Positions 54,427-63,352 of a stretch of 64,000 nt of DNA are shown here, piece by piece. A program made the translations under genes and the position numbers. The stretch is from RPQJ01 sp963746325 (GTDB taxonomy: Bacteria > Pseudomonadota > Gammaproteobacteria > Steroidobacterales > Steroidobacteraceae). The stretch lies in contig CAVVBC010000005.1 in NCBI GenBank assembly GCA_963746325.1, positions 310,001 to 374,000 on the forward strand, given 5' to 3'. How positions within the stretch are numbered: position 1 is the first letter of the stretch; each line of letters opens with the position of its first letter. The notes under the pieces were generated by a model, which did no database searches, was not told the DNA's origin, and saw nothing but the letters and a program-made list of their open reading frames with translations.

Positions 54427-55164
54427 TCAGTGCCTCGTCACGCCGGCCAGCAACGCCTGCCACTGCGGCTCGCCGAAGCGGTCCGCCGGCAGTTGCGCGG
54501 TGACCTTGCGCAGTGAACGCTGCAGGCGCTCCAGCACGGCGTGTTCCCATGCGCCGCGCTCGCGCAAGCGGCCGCGGTCGAAGTCGAGCACATAAACGGC
54601 GTGATCGGCACCGAGCAGCAGGTTGTGCGCATTCAGGTCCGCGTGCTGCACGCCGCGTGCATGCAGCGCGCCGATGCAGGCGCCGATGGCGCGCCACGTG
54701 CCTGTCGGCAGCGGGCCGGACTGCAAGGCCTGCGTCAACGTCTGCCGCACCGGCAGTTCTGCGGTCAGCAGGTCCGCGCGATAGAACAGGCCCACACGCA
54801 CATACTGCGCGGCGACCGGTTGCGGCACGGGCAAACCCCACGCCCGCAACTGTCGCAACAGGCGCCACTCGCGAAACGAGCGCGTCTGCTCGGCTCCCGT
54901 CCAGAAGTAGCGGTCGTCGACGAGGCGTGCGATGAGGCCGCCACGCCGATAGTGACGCAGCACCCAGCGTTGCCCGCCCCGCGTGCGCACGAAGGCCACG
55001 GTGCCGCGGCCCCCTTGCGTCGTCTCGAGCGTGCCGTGCGCCTGCCAATGGCTGCGATCGAACACCGCCGTGTCCGGATGGTGGAGGCAGGAGGCATCGT
55101 ATAGCATCGCGCCGCCCGCCCCGCGCGCGAGCGCCTCCTCCCCGGCGGCGGCTGCTTCGTTCAT
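54427..55164 (-). CDS. kdkA: 3-deoxy-D-manno-octulosonic acid kinase
   Basis: A 245-residue Kdo kinase, which phosphorylates Kdo in the LPS inner core using ATP. It has the small lipopolysaccharide-kinase fold: GGQRWVLRHYRRGGLIARLV, FREWRLLRQLRAWGLPVP, catalytic loop GVQHADLNAHNLLL and metal-binding LDFDRGRLR. Length matches KdkA. It lies immediately upstream of waaA in the same operon and is divergent from the heptosyltransferase-like gene. Confidence 0.92.
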   Translation of the reverse strand: MNEAAAAGEEALARGAGGAMLYDASCLHHPDTAVFDRSHWQAHGTLETTQGGRGTVAFVRTRGGQRWVLRHYRRGGLIARLVDDRYFWTGAEQTRSFREWRLLRQLRAWGLPVPQPVAAQYVRVGLFYRADLLTAELPVRQTLTQALQSGPLPTGTWRAIGACIGALHARGVQHADLNAHNLLLGADHAVYVLDFDRGRLRERGAWEHAVLERLQRSLRKVTAQLPADRFGEPQWQALLAGVTRH

Positions 55165-55217
55165 CGGTGCGGATTGTTCACGATCCCGGCGCCGCTGCCT
55201 ACCATTTCGAGCCGCAG

Positions 55218-56300
55218 ATGAAGCAGCCCCTGTTCAGCACACCGCCCGAGTCGATCTGCATCCTGCGCCTCTCGGCGCTGGGCGACGTGTGTCACGTGCT
55301 GCCCGTCGTGCGCACGCTGCAGGACGCGTGGCCCACGACGAAGATCACCTGGATCCTGGGCAAGCTTGAGCACAAGCTGCTAGGCCACCTGCCGGACATC
55401 GAGTTCATCGTCTTCGACAAGAAGGCGGGGCTGCAGGGGTACCTCGACCTGCGCCGGCAATTGCGCGGACGGCGGTTCGACGCATTGCTGCACATGCAGC
55501 TGGCATTGCGCGCGTCGGTGGCCTCGTTGATGGTTTCAGCGCGGCATCGGGTGGGCTTCGATCGTGAACGTGCCCGCGAAGGCCAATGGGTGTTCACCAA
55601 CGCCAAGATCGCCGCGAAGACGCGCGAGCACGTGCTGGACAGCCTCTTCGGCTTCGCCGAACGACTCGGAGTCACGCGCTCGTCGCTGCGCTGGGACATC
55701 CCATTGCCGGCATCCGCGGTGGCTTATGCCGCTGCGACCATTCCCGATACGTCACGACCCACCCTGGTGTTGAGCCCCTGCTCGAGCCACGCCTTGCGCA
55801 ACTGGAGCGCGGACCGCTACGCAGCGCTGGCGGATTACGCCGTTACGCGGCACAAGATGGACGTGTTGTTGTGCGGTGGGCGCAGCCCGCTCGAGTTGCA
55901 ATACGGCACCGACATCGAGCAGGCCATGCGCCAGCCCTGCCGCAACCTGATCGGCAAGGACACGCTGCTGGAGTTGCTGGCCACCCTGCAACGGTCGACC
56001 GTGCTGGTGTCGCCCGACTCGGGCCCGGCGCACATGGCCACGACCGTCGGCACCCCGGTGATCGGCCTCTATGCCGCGACCAACCCCGAGCGCAGTGGCC
56101 CGTATCTCAGCCGCCGGTGGTGCGTGAACCGCTACGACCGGGCGGCGTCGCGGTTCCTGAACCAGTCGGCGCAGCACCTGCCGTGGACGGAAAAGATCGA
56201 ACTGCCCGGCGTGATGGACCTGATCGAGGTCGACGACGCCATCGAGAAGCTGGACGAACTGATGCTGGCCGGCGCGCCACGCACGACCTCTCCCGCTTGA
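55218..56300 (+). CDS. Glycosyltransferase family 9 (ADP-heptose:LPS heptosyltransferase-like)
   Basis: A 360-residue GT9 enzyme that would add heptose to the LPS core: ICILRLSALGDVCHVLPVVRTLQDAWP, then WILGKLEHKLL, LSPCSSHALRNWSADRYAAL (donor-site region), VLVSPDSGPAHMATTVGTPVIGLYAATNPERSGPY. ATG 55218 precedes the usual N-terminal strand; the frame is open to GTG 55167. It forms an LPS block with divergent kdkA-waaA. Confidence 0.9.
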   Translation: MKQPLFSTPPESICILRLSALGDVCHVLPVVRTLQDAWPTTKITWILGKLEHKLLGHLPDIEFIVFDKKAGLQGYLDLRRQLRGRRFDALLHMQLALRASVASLMVSARHRVGFDRERAREGQWVFTNAKIAAKTREHVLDSLFGFAERLGVTRSSLRWDIPLPASAVAYAAATIPDTSRPTLVLSPCSSHALRNWSADRYAALADYAVTRHKMDVLLCGGRSPLELQYGTDIEQAMRQPCRNLIGKDTLLELLATLQRSTVLVSPDSGPAHMATTVGTPVIGLYAATNPERSGPYLSRRWCVNRYDRAASRFLNQSAQHLPWTEKIELPGVMDLIEVDDAIEKLDELMLAGAPRTTSPA

Positions 56301-56432
56301 GCGGACGGGGCCGGTCGCCGGCCGGGTGAGGGCGCTGCGTATCGCAGACGCGGCCGCTGCGCGATAATGCGCGCCCGGCAAGCCGGCCCGTAATTGACTT
56401 TCCGACGACTACGACCGCGAGGCACCCTCACC

Positions 56433-56636
56433 GTGACGGCCGAACGCAGCGAGAAGCTCATCCAGCCGAACGCCCAGCACCATTACGAGGTGACCGTGGC
56501 CGACTTGCCGCTGGCCTGCCCCATGCCGGGCATGCACCTGTGGAATTCGCACCCGCGGGTGTTCCTGGCCGTCGAACAGACGGGGCTGGCGAAGTGCCCG
56601 TATTGCAGCGCGGAGTACACGCTGAAGCGAGGCTAG
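56433..56636 (+). CDS. CHCC-type zinc-finger protein
   Basis: A 67-residue protein of the zf-CHCC/NDUFS6-like family. LACPMPGMHLWNSHPRVFL and AKCPYCSAEYTL supply Cys, His, Cys and Cys zinc ligands near residues 29, 40, 55 and 58. Small free-standing members are common in Proteobacteria; role uncertain. GTG 56433 is the likely start. Its stop TAG (56634-56636) is the first triplet of the heptamer array. Confidence 0.88.
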   Translation: MTAERSEKLIQPNAQHHYEVTVADLPLACPMPGMHLWNSHPRVFLAVEQTGLAKCPYCSAEYTLKRG

Positions 56637-56688
56637 GGTTTAGGGATTAGGGATTAGGGATTAGGGATTAGGGGATTAGGGATTAGGA
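56634..56688. repeat. Tandem heptamer array, AGGGATT type (left)
   Basis: About seven units of AGGGATT, one carrying an extra G and the first being AGGGTTT, starting on the stop codon of the zinc-finger gene. The inverted counterpart lies at 56838-56890. Confidence 0.9.
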
Positions 56689-56695
56689 GATTCGG

Positions 56696-56834
56696 CTACT
56701 GGACGTCGGTGCGGCCTGCCTCGCGCTGATGTCGCACCGCCTGGATCAGCACGACATCCTCGGCTGACAAGCAGCGCTGCTCGCGTTATGGCGTACTTGC
56801 CGCGATGCAAGGTAAACCGTAGCGGGGCCGCACC
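56696..56834 (-). pseudogene. Degenerate ParE/RelE-like toxin C-terminal fragment
   Basis: On the minus strand the 145-bp spacer between the two heptamer arrays reads RFTLHRGKYAITRAALL and, one base shifted, AEDVVLIQAVRHQREAGR then a TAG (56696-56698). The ending IxAVRHQREAG is like the C-terminus of many RelE/ParE toxins. There is no start, no first half and no antitoxin. A remnant at best. Confidence 0.35.
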
Positions 56835-56837
56835 TTC

Positions 56838-56890
56838 CCTGATCCCTAATCCCTAATCCCTAGATCCCTAGTCCCTAGTCCCTAGTCCCT
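56838..56890. repeat. Tandem heptamer array, TCCCTAA/TCCCTAG type (right)
   Basis: About seven units, inverted relative to the left array; the first units are TCCCTAA and the later ones TCCCTAG. It runs into the 3' end of the DUF6165 gene and supplies its last codons and TAG stop. Confidence 0.88.
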
Positions 56891-57288
56891 TCCTGCTTCC
56901 GGTATTCCTTGTAGCTCTTCTCTTCGACCAGCGCCGAGCCGAGCTTGGTATTGATGCGCCGCTTGACCGCCGCGCGCTCGTCGTTGGTCACGTACACCGC
57001 CCGCGCCAGCTCGATGAACCGCGCGTCGAATGCACCGTCACGCTCCTTGTCGCGGATGTCGTCCTCGATGTCCCACAGCTGCGTGTTCACGTCGCGCAAC
57101 GCCGTCCATTCGGTCGTGATGTCCACCTGCGAGTAAGCCGACGCGCGCCACGTTTCGTTGAGCAGGTTCAGCTCCGTGCGCACGTTGTGCAGCTTGGCCG
57201 CGTCGGTCATGCGCGCCGACTTGATCTCGAGGATCGTGATCTTGTCGATGAGCTCGCCGGGCGAGATAGGGACCAGGAGTTCTGCCAT
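56875..57288 (-). CDS. DUF6165 family protein
   Basis: A 137-residue mostly helical protein: MAELLVPISPGELIDKITIL, then KLHNVRTELNLLNETW and VYVTNDERAAVKRRIN. The pattern matches DUF6165, a family often close to LPS or glycosyltransferase genes and of unknown function. The natural end is near KSYKEYRKQ; the final EGTRD and the stop come from the heptamer array. It follows glnE on the minus strand after 62 bp. Confidence 0.85.
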   Translation of the reverse strand: MAELLVPISPGELIDKITILEIKSARMTDAAKLHNVRTELNLLNETWRASAYSQVDITTEWTALRDVNTQLWDIEDDIRDKERDGAFDARFIELARAVYVTNDERAAVKRRINTKLGSALVEEKSYKEYRKQEGTRD

Positions 57289-57349
57289 GGCTGTGCAACC
57301 GCCGGTGAGAGGATGGGACGGACGCCGGTCAGCGCCTGCTACTCTTTTG

Positions 57350-57355
57350 ATTATA
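57350..57355 (-). promoter_or_regulatory. Perfect TATAAT overlapping the glnE stop codon
   Basis: On the minus strand TATAAT spans the TAA of glnE, about 62 bp before the DUF6165 start. The -35 region is not convincing. It may give DUF6165 its own promoter. Confidence 0.35.
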
Positions 57356-60245
57356 GGGGATTTTCCATCGTGTCCTGCCAGATCGCGGACACCGCGGAGC
57401 GAATTTCAGCGAACTCCTCCGCCGGTGCAATGCTGTCGCCGCCTTCCAGCGACAGGTGGTGCATGCGCTGGCGATAGGCGCGATACGCGCCGGTCAGCAC
57501 GTCGACGGTTGCCTGCGGCACCAGGCAGATGGACGCCAGGCTCTCCAGCTGGCGGATGTTGTCGGAGTACGTCACGAGTTCGGCGTAACGGCCCGACCAC
57601 AGCAGCGACCAGAACTGCGCGATGAACTCGACGTCCGTGATGCCGCCCGCGTCCTGCTTGAGGTCGAACTCGCCGGCGCCGGATTTCGACAACTCGGCAC
57701 GCATGCGCTCGCGCATCGAGCGCACGTCGTCACGCAACGAATCGCGCCGGACGGCCGTGCGCAGCAGGTCGACGCGCAGCGCCTCGTAGCGACCGCGCAA
57801 GCCAGCGCCGCCCGCGACCGCGCGCGAGCGCAGCAAGGCCTGGTGTTCCCAGGTCCACGCCTCCGTGCGCTGGTAATCGGCAAAGCCCTCGATGCTCTGC
57901 ACCAGCAGCCCGCCCTTCCCGCTCGGCCGCAGGCGCGTGTCGACCTCATACAGCCGGCCGGCGGCTGAATGCATCGTCAGCAGGTGCACGAGGCGCTGCA
58001 CCAGTCGCAGGAAGAACACGGTGTTGTCGACTACGTGGGGTCCCGCCGTGCGCTGCACTTCACCCGCCGAGTCGTGCAGGAACACCAGGTCGAGGTCGGA
58101 GCCATAGCCGAGCTCGATGCCGCCGAACTTGCCGTAGGCGACGACGATCATGTCGGCGGGACGCAGCTCGTCGTCATTCGGGCCACAGAATGGCGCGCCA
58201 TGCCGCGCGACGATCTGCTGCCACGCGAGGCCCAGCGTCTGCTGCACGAGCAGCTCGGCCAGGTCGGTGAGTCGATCGCTGACCTTCATCAACGGCAGGC
58301 GCCCGGTAAGGTCGGGCACTGCGACGCGGAACATCGCCGCGCGCTGGAACTGCCGCAGCGCCTCGACCTGTTCCTCGACGTCGTCCACGCTGCAGTTGGC
58401 CATGCGGTCGTGCAGCTCTGCGGCCAGTTCCGCGCGTTCGGGCGTCGAATCGAACAGGCGGTCGTCGAGCAGCTCGTCGAGCAGCAGCGGGAACGCCGCG
58501 ATCTGGTCGGCGAGAAACTGCGAATGTGCGCAGAGCTCGAACAGGCGATCGCGCGCGACGGCGTTCTCGTTCAGCAGCGCCAGGTAGACCGTACGTCCAC
58601 CGATGCGCTCGATCACGTGCAGGACGCGCGTCAGCGCCGCCTCCGCGTTGGGCAGACGCGCCACGGCGTGCAGCAATCGCGGCAGCAGCAGCTGCAGGCG
58701 CCGACGACCGGTTTCGTCGAGGCGGCGGAAGTAGCTGCTTTCGCGCAATTGCTCGAGCTGGCGCAGGAACGGCTCGACCAGCGCCGGGGCCTCCAGCACG
58801 GCCAGGCTTTCACGTCGCCGCTCGAGTGCCGATTCGGGATCGAGCAGCTGCTCGAGGCCGTCGCCGGCATTGTCAGTCGCAGCGGTGGCGCCGGGCGCGA
58901 ACACGGCACGCCTGAACTGCGCGCTCACGCGATCGCGATGCAGCTGCAATTCGTCTGCGAGCGTCGCCCAGTCGGGCACGCCCATCGCCAGCGCGAGCCG
59001 TGCGCGCGGGCCGGCTTCAGTCGGCAGCTCGTGTGTCTGCTCGTCGTTCCATTCCTGCAGGCGGTTCTCGATGCGTCGCAGGAAACGGTATGCGCCCAGC
59101 AGCTCGGTGACCGCTGCGGTGGACAGGAGCTTCTGGCCCGCCAGTTGCGGCAGCGCCTCGAGCAGGCTGCGGGTCTGCAGCCGCGGCGTGCTGCCGGCGC
59201 GCAGCAACTGGTACGCCTGCACGATGAACTCGATCTCGCGGATGCCGCCGGGGCCCAGCTTGACGTTCTGCTGCAGCTCGCGCCGCTCGACCTCGCGCGC
59301 GATCAGGTCCTTCATGCCCCGCAATGCTTCGAACACGCCGAAGTCGAGGTAACGGCGGTACACGAAGGGTCGCAGCGCATTGCGCTGCAGCTCGGCGAAG
59401 CCCGGTTCGGCGCCATACACCGGTCGCGCCTTGACGTAGGCATAGCGCTCCCAGTCGCGACCGTGCTGCTGCAGGTACTCCTCCATTGCATCGAAACTTA
59501 CGGCGACCGGTCCGGAATCGCCGAAGGGGCGCAGGCGCAGGTCGACGCGATAGACGAAGCCATCGTCGGTCGGCGTGCCGAGCAGCTGCGCGACGCGCTT
59601 GCCGGCCCGGACGAAAAACTCCTCGTGTGCGAGCGGTCGCGGACCGGCCGTCTCGCCATGCTCCGCAAACAGGAAGATCAGGTCGATGTCGGACGAGAAA
59701 TTGAGTTCGCCGCCGCCGAGCTTGCCCATGCCCAGCACCAGCAGCGGCAAGGGCTGGCCCCGCTTGTCGTGTGGCAATCCGTGGCGCGCGCCCAGCAGCG
59801 CAGCCGCCTGGCGGCAAGCCGCACCGATGCAGGCGTCCGCGAGCGCGGACAGCTCTGCGAGCACCTGCTCGATGGAAGCGTAACCCGCAAGATCACGCCA
59901 TGCGATGCGCACCAAGTGCCGGCGCCGGAAGACGCGCAGCGAGGCCATGAAGACGGCGTCGTCGGTGCTGCCGGGTTGCACCGCGAGTTCGACCGCCTGC
60001 AGGTAGCCCGCGGCATCGATCGGCTCGAGCAGGCGCCCTGCGGTGGCCAGCCATTCGAGCAGTTGCGCATCGCGCAGGCACGCGTCCGCCGCGAAGGCAC
60101 TGCATGTCCACACGTACGGCAGGCTGGCGGTGATCGCAGCCGCGGCTGGCGTAGCGGGCAGCGCGGGCCGTGCGGCCAGGCGGTCGAGCTTCTCGGCGAT
60201 CGACGCGAGCAACGGGTCGGGGACGTTGTACGCGCGGCTGGACAC
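57351..60245 (-). CDS. glnE: Bifunctional glutamine synthetase adenylyltransferase/deadenylase
   Basis: A 964-residue GlnE, which adds AMP to glutamine synthetase and removes it, under P-II control. Two nucleotidyltransferase domains are clear. The N-terminal deadenylase site is LVLGMGKLGGGELNFSSDIDLIF near residue 170. The C-terminal adenylylase site is VVAYGKFGGIELGYGSDLDLVFLHD near 700. Each has the GS/D-DxD catalytic set, with the LRPFGDSGP and LRPSGKGGLL segments following. A central P-II-responsive helical region lies between. GTG 60245 starts it, 3 bp after apt, so the two form an operon. Confidence 0.95.
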   Translation of the reverse strand: MSSRAYNVPDPLLASIAEKLDRLAARPALPATPAAAAITASLPYVWTCSAFAADACLRDAQLLEWLATAGRLLEPIDAAGYLQAVELAVQPGSTDDAVFMASLRVFRRRHLVRIAWRDLAGYASIEQVLAELSALADACIGAACRQAAALLGARHGLPHDKRGQPLPLLVLGMGKLGGGELNFSSDIDLIFLFAEHGETAGPRPLAHEEFFVRAGKRVAQLLGTPTDDGFVYRVDLRLRPFGDSGPVAVSFDAMEEYLQQHGRDWERYAYVKARPVYGAEPGFAELQRNALRPFVYRRYLDFGVFEALRGMKDLIAREVERRELQQNVKLGPGGIREIEFIVQAYQLLRAGSTPRLQTRSLLEALPQLAGQKLLSTAAVTELLGAYRFLRRIENRLQEWNDEQTHELPTEAGPRARLALAMGVPDWATLADELQLHRDRVSAQFRRAVFAPGATAATDNAGDGLEQLLDPESALERRRESLAVLEAPALVEPFLRQLEQLRESSYFRRLDETGRRRLQLLLPRLLHAVARLPNAEAALTRVLHVIERIGGRTVYLALLNENAVARDRLFELCAHSQFLADQIAAFPLLLDELLDDRLFDSTPERAELAAELHDRMANCSVDDVEEQVEALRQFQRAAMFRVAVPDLTGRLPLMKVSDRLTDLAELLVQQTLGLAWQQIVARHGAPFCGPNDDELRPADMIVVAYGKFGGIELGYGSDLDLVFLHDSAGEVQRTAGPHVVDNTVFFLRLVQRLVHLLTMHSAAGRLYEVDTRLRPSGKGGLLVQSIEGFADYQRTEAWTWEHQALLRSRAVAGGAGLRGRYEALRVDLLRTAVRRDSLRDDVRSMRERMRAELSKSGAGEFDLKQDAGGITDVEFIAQFWSLLWSGRYAELVTYSDNIRQLESLASICLVPQATVDVLTGAYRAYRQRMHHLSLEGGDSIAPAEEFAEIRSAVSAIWQDTMENPL

Positions 60246-60248
60246 GCC

Positions 60249-60755
60249 TCAACCGTACTGCAGCACGATGCGCGGCACGTGTTCGTCGCATCGAAACCCG
60301 GGCGCGATCCCGATGTCGATCAGCACGCCGATCCCCCGCACCACGTAACCTGCCTGGCGGCTCAGCGTCGTCGATGCGGCGAGCGTGCCGCCGGTGGCGA
60401 GCACGTCGTCCACCAGCAGCAACCGACCCTGGCCGGCCTGCATCTCGAGTACGCCGGTGCCGTATTCCAGCTCGTAGGCGATGTCGACGACCGGTGGCGG
60501 CAACTTGCCCTTCTTGCGAATGGGCACGAAGCCCTTGCCACGGCGCTCGGCCAGTGCGGAAGCAAGAATGAAGCCGCGTGATTCGATGCCGGCGACGGCG
60601 TCGATTGCGCCCCACTCCTGCTCGGTGAACAGCGCCTCGAGCGACTCGATCGTCGACGCGAAATGCCGGCGCAACAGCGGGCTGATGTCGCGGAACAGGA
60701 TGCCCGGCTTGGGGAAATCGGGAATGTCGATCACAAACTGCTTCAGGTCTTGCAT
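60249..60755 (-). CDS. apt: Adenine phosphoribosyltransferase
   Basis: A 168-residue APRT, making AMP from adenine and PRPP. Type-I PRTase marks: FPKPGILFRDISPLL, AGIESRGFILASALAERRGKGF, VPIRKKGKLPPPVVD, and the PRPP loop LLLVDDVLATGGT. The start at 60755 is standard (MQDLKQFVIDIPDFPKPG). It lies directly upstream of glnE and divergent from the nitroreductase gene. Confidence 0.95.
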   Translation of the reverse strand: MQDLKQFVIDIPDFPKPGILFRDISPLLRRHFASTIESLEALFTEQEWGAIDAVAGIESRGFILASALAERRGKGFVPIRKKGKLPPPVVDIAYELEYGTGVLEMQAGQGRLLLVDDVLATGGTLAASTTLSRQAGYVVRGIGVLIDIGIAPGFRCDEHVPRIVLQYG

Positions 60756-60872
60756 GCCTACCTCGAGCGACGCGCACTGAGCGTAGCTAAAAATGGCCGC
60801 CGCCGCGACACGGTCAAACCGCATTGGCCATGCATCTGGCAGAATCGCTCGCCGCCGCAGGAGGATTTCCCA

Positions 60873-61556
60873 GTGAACGTCAGTGAAGCCGTCGCGACCC
60901 GCATGAGTTGCCGCGCGTACCTCGATACACCGGTGCCGGAAGCCGTGGTGCGCGCCATCCTGGAAGCCGCGCGCCGGACTCCGTCCGGCGGCAACGTGCA
61001 ACCGTGGCTGGTGTACGCGCTGACCGGTGAAGCGCTCGCCGGCCTGAAGGCCGCGGTCCGCGCGCAGGTGATGACGAACCCGCGCGGCGACGGCTCGCAC
61101 GAATACGACATCTATCCACCGGGCCTTGGCGAGCCCTATCGCTCGCGCCGCTTCAAGGCGGGCGAAGACCTCTATGCGACTCTCGGCATCCCGCGCGAGG
61201 ACAAGGTCGCGCGCCTGCAGCAGCTCGCACGCAATTACGATTTCTTCGGCGCACCGGTCGGCCTGTTCTTTTATCTCGATCGCAGTCTCGGGCCGCCGCA
61301 GTGGTCGGACGTGGGCATGTACATGCAGACCGTGATGCTGCTCGCGCGTGAACACGGCTTGCATACCTGCGCGCAGGAAATCTGGTCGCTGCTGCCGGCG
61401 ACGGTGGCGAAGTTTCTCGATGCGCCACCGAACCAGATATTGTTTTCAGGCATGGCGCTCGGCTTTGCGGACCCCGCCCATCCCGTGAACACCTTGCGCA
61501 CGGAGCGCGCGCCGCTGGCAGAATTTTCCATATTGAAAGGATTCGACGCCGTGTAG
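60873..61556 (+). CDS. Nitroreductase family FMN protein
   Basis: A 227-residue nitroreductase-fold flavoprotein: TRMSCRAYLDTPVPEAVVRAILEAARRTPSGGNVQPW near the start (FMN phosphate site), then WSDVGMYMQTVMLLAREHGLHTCAQE and a C-terminal GMALGFADP. It would reduce nitro or quinone compounds with NAD(P)H. GTG 60873 with AGGAGG 8 bp upstream. A GGTGTC...GACACC hairpin lies just after the stop (about 61566-61586). Confidence 0.92.
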   Translation: MNVSEAVATRMSCRAYLDTPVPEAVVRAILEAARRTPSGGNVQPWLVYALTGEALAGLKAAVRAQVMTNPRGDGSHEYDIYPPGLGEPYRSRRFKAGEDLYATLGIPREDKVARLQQLARNYDFFGAPVGLFFYLDRSLGPPQWSDVGMYMQTVMLLAREHGLHTCAQEIWSLLPATVAKFLDAPPNQILFSGMALGFADPAHPVNTLRTERAPLAEFSILKGFDAV

Positions 61557-61717
61557 GACGAATCGGTGTCGGAGGAACTGACACCCACCCTGCACAGCCT
61601 GCGCATCCTTATGTCGCAAGTCGCGCTGCAGCTTGCGAATTCAAGGCCCGTTTCGTTTGGCACGCGTTGTGCAGGTATCCGAGTGTGCCGCAAGGCCACT
61701 CCAAGGAGCGCAACGCG

Positions 61718-61906
61718 ATGAACTTAAGCTGGATCAACCGAAACCGCAGCCTCGAGCTGTCGCCGCGCGCTCGCCTCGTCGACGATATCGATGCGCGGGT
61801 GCTGCAGCAGAAGCGCGAAGCGCTGGCCTGGCGTCCGCAGAACGGATTCCTCAAGGACGAGTGCGACGACCGCCCGATCGAAGAGCAGGCCGGCCGCGCC
61901 GCCTGA
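61718..61906 (+). CDS. 62-residue hypothetical protein
   Basis: Small charged protein (MNLSWINRNRSLELSPRARL, ending IEEQAGRAA) with a good ribosome site, AAGGAG 9 bp before ATG 61718. No recognisable domain, membrane segment or Cys. It sits in a 350-bp gap between the nitroreductase and a convergent gene. The ribosome site and codon pattern make it a likely real gene, but I do not recognise it. Confidence 0.5.
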   Translation: MNLSWINRNRSLELSPRARLVDDIDARVLQQKREALAWRPQNGFLKDECDDRPIEEQAGRAA

Positions 61907-61909
61907 GCG

Positions 61910-62293
61910 TCACTCTCCGCCTGGATCCTGCCGGCTGCGGCGCGCAACCATGGGGTGTTCAACCCGTCTTGCCTTGTCGAGGAAGTGGGTCAGGCTCAGC
62001 CACGGGTGGCGCAACAGCATGCGAGGACCGGCATAGCGCATGACCGTGCGCGCGAATTCACGCGGCTGCGGTTTGTAGCAGTGGATCGGGCACTTGGCAC
62101 ACGTCGGCTTTTCCGGCCCGTAGGGACACTTCTCCAGCCGCCGCTCCGCGTACCCCAGGAAGCCCGCGCAATCAGCGCAGAGCGACTGGCCAGGCGAGCA
62201 ATGGTGTCCATTGCCGCGGCAAAAAATTCCCACCATGACCTGCATCGTCTGCCATTCGCGACGCATGCGACCGGTTTCGAGTCGGGAATCCAT
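61910..62293 (-). CDS. Nitrous oxide-stimulated promoter family (YgbA_NO) protein
   Basis: A 127-residue Cys-rich protein of the YgbA_NO family (PF11756). REWQTMQVMVGIFCRGNGHHC is followed by LCADCAGFLGYAERRLEKCPYG, KPTCAKCPIHCYKPQPRE and a tail MRYAGPRMLLRHPWLSL. At least eight conserved Cys suggest metal or Fe-S binding. The E. coli relative YgbA is induced by nitric oxide and aids recovery from nitrosative stress. The start at 62293 is standard. Confidence 0.92.
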   Translation of the reverse strand: MDSRLETGRMRREWQTMQVMVGIFCRGNGHHCSPGQSLCADCAGFLGYAERRLEKCPYGPEKPTCAKCPIHCYKPQPREFARTVMRYAGPRMLLRHPWLSLTHFLDKARRVEHPMVARRSRQDPGGE

Positions 62294-62379
62294 CAGGCGA
62301 GCTTGACCCGTGCGAGCCCGCCCCGCGCTCCGGATTTTCCACGAGCCAGCGCTGTTCCGCATGCAACAATGCGCGCCCC

Positions 62380-63312
62380 ATGACCGGCCCGAATCCAGCG
62401 CCCGCCCCACCCGCGACACCGCGCCAGAGCGGGGGCCTGATGGCCGCCATCGGCGCCTTTACCATCTGGGGCGTCCTGCCCCTGTACATGAAGCCGTTGG
62501 CCGAGCTTTCGGCGCTCGAGATCATGGCGCACCGCATCGTCTGGAGTTGCCTGCTGGTCTTCGCCTGGCTGGCGTGGCGGGGCGAGGTGGGGGCCGTGCG
62601 CACCGCGCTCGCGAATCCCGGCACGCGCTACCGGCTGATGATCACGGCCGTGCTGATCAGCATCAACTGGCTGATCTACGTCTGGTCGATCGCCAACGGC
62701 CACGTGATCGACGCGAGCCTCGGTTACTTCATCAACCCGCTGCTGAACGTGGTGCTGGGCGTGCTGTTGCTCGGCGAGCGACTGAACGCCGCGCAGAAAT
62801 CCGCGGTCGCGCTGGCCGCGCTCGGTGTGCTGTATCTCGCCATCGTTGCGGGCCGGCCGCCCTGGATCGCACTGGCGTTGGCTGCCAGCTTCGGCGGCTA
62901 CGGCTTGATCCGTAAAGTGGTCAAGGTCGAAGCCGTGCCCGGCCTGGGAACAGAGACTTTGCTGCTGGTGCCGTTCGCGGCAGGTTTCCTCGTCTGGCTC
63001 GAGTTGCAGGGCACCGCCGCGTTCGGCCACGCACCATCGCACATCAACGCGCTGCTGCTTGGCAGCGGCGTCGTCACTGCCTTGCCGCTCGCGTTGTTCG
63101 CCTTCGGCGCGCGGCAGATCCCGCTGTCGACGATCGGCCTGGTCCAGTACATCGGGCCGACGCTGCAGTTCCTGCTGGGCGTGGTGGTGTTCAAGGAAGC
63201 CTTCAGCCTGCAGCGCGGCGTGGGTTTCCTGTTCATCTGGAGCGCGCTCGCGATCTACGCCGCCGACGGCCTGTGGCGCAGCCGGCGGCAGATGCCGTAC
63301 TGGGGACGCTGA
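62380..63312 (+). CDS. rarD: EamA-family transporter RarD
   Basis: A 310-residue, ten-helix drug/metabolite transporter of the RarD subgroup. IGAFTIWGVLPLYMKPL and MAHRIVWSCLLVFAWLA at the N-terminus, ISINWLIYVWSIANGHVIDASLGYFINPL in the middle, and LVQYIGPTLQFLLGVVVFKEAF in the second repeat are RarD hallmarks. RarD was named for chloramphenicol sensitivity; true substrate unknown. ATG 62380. Confidence 0.92.
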   Translation: MTGPNPAPAPPATPRQSGGLMAAIGAFTIWGVLPLYMKPLAELSALEIMAHRIVWSCLLVFAWLAWRGEVGAVRTALANPGTRYRLMITAVLISINWLIYVWSIANGHVIDASLGYFINPLLNVVLGVLLLGERLNAAQKSAVALAALGVLYLAIVAGRPPWIALALAASFGGYGLIRKVVKVEAVPGLGTETLLLVPFAAGFLVWLELQGTAAFGHAPSHINALLLGSGVVTALPLALFAFGARQIPLSTIGLVQYIGPTLQFLLGVVVFKEAFSLQRGVGFLFIWSALAIYAADGLWRSRRQMPYWGR

Positions 63313-63352
63313 CTCTATAGGGTGGCAACCAGGCCATACCGCTGGCTACCGA

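Noticed and set aside
56634..56890. CRISPR array
   Set aside because: The repeats are 7-bp direct tandems without spacers, with no cas genes anywhere.
57969..60581. Very long plus-strand open frame (870 codons) opposite glnE
   Set aside because: It is the antisense shadow of glnE in GC-rich DNA; the product is Arg/Gln/His-rich with no domain, while the minus strand encodes a complete GlnE.
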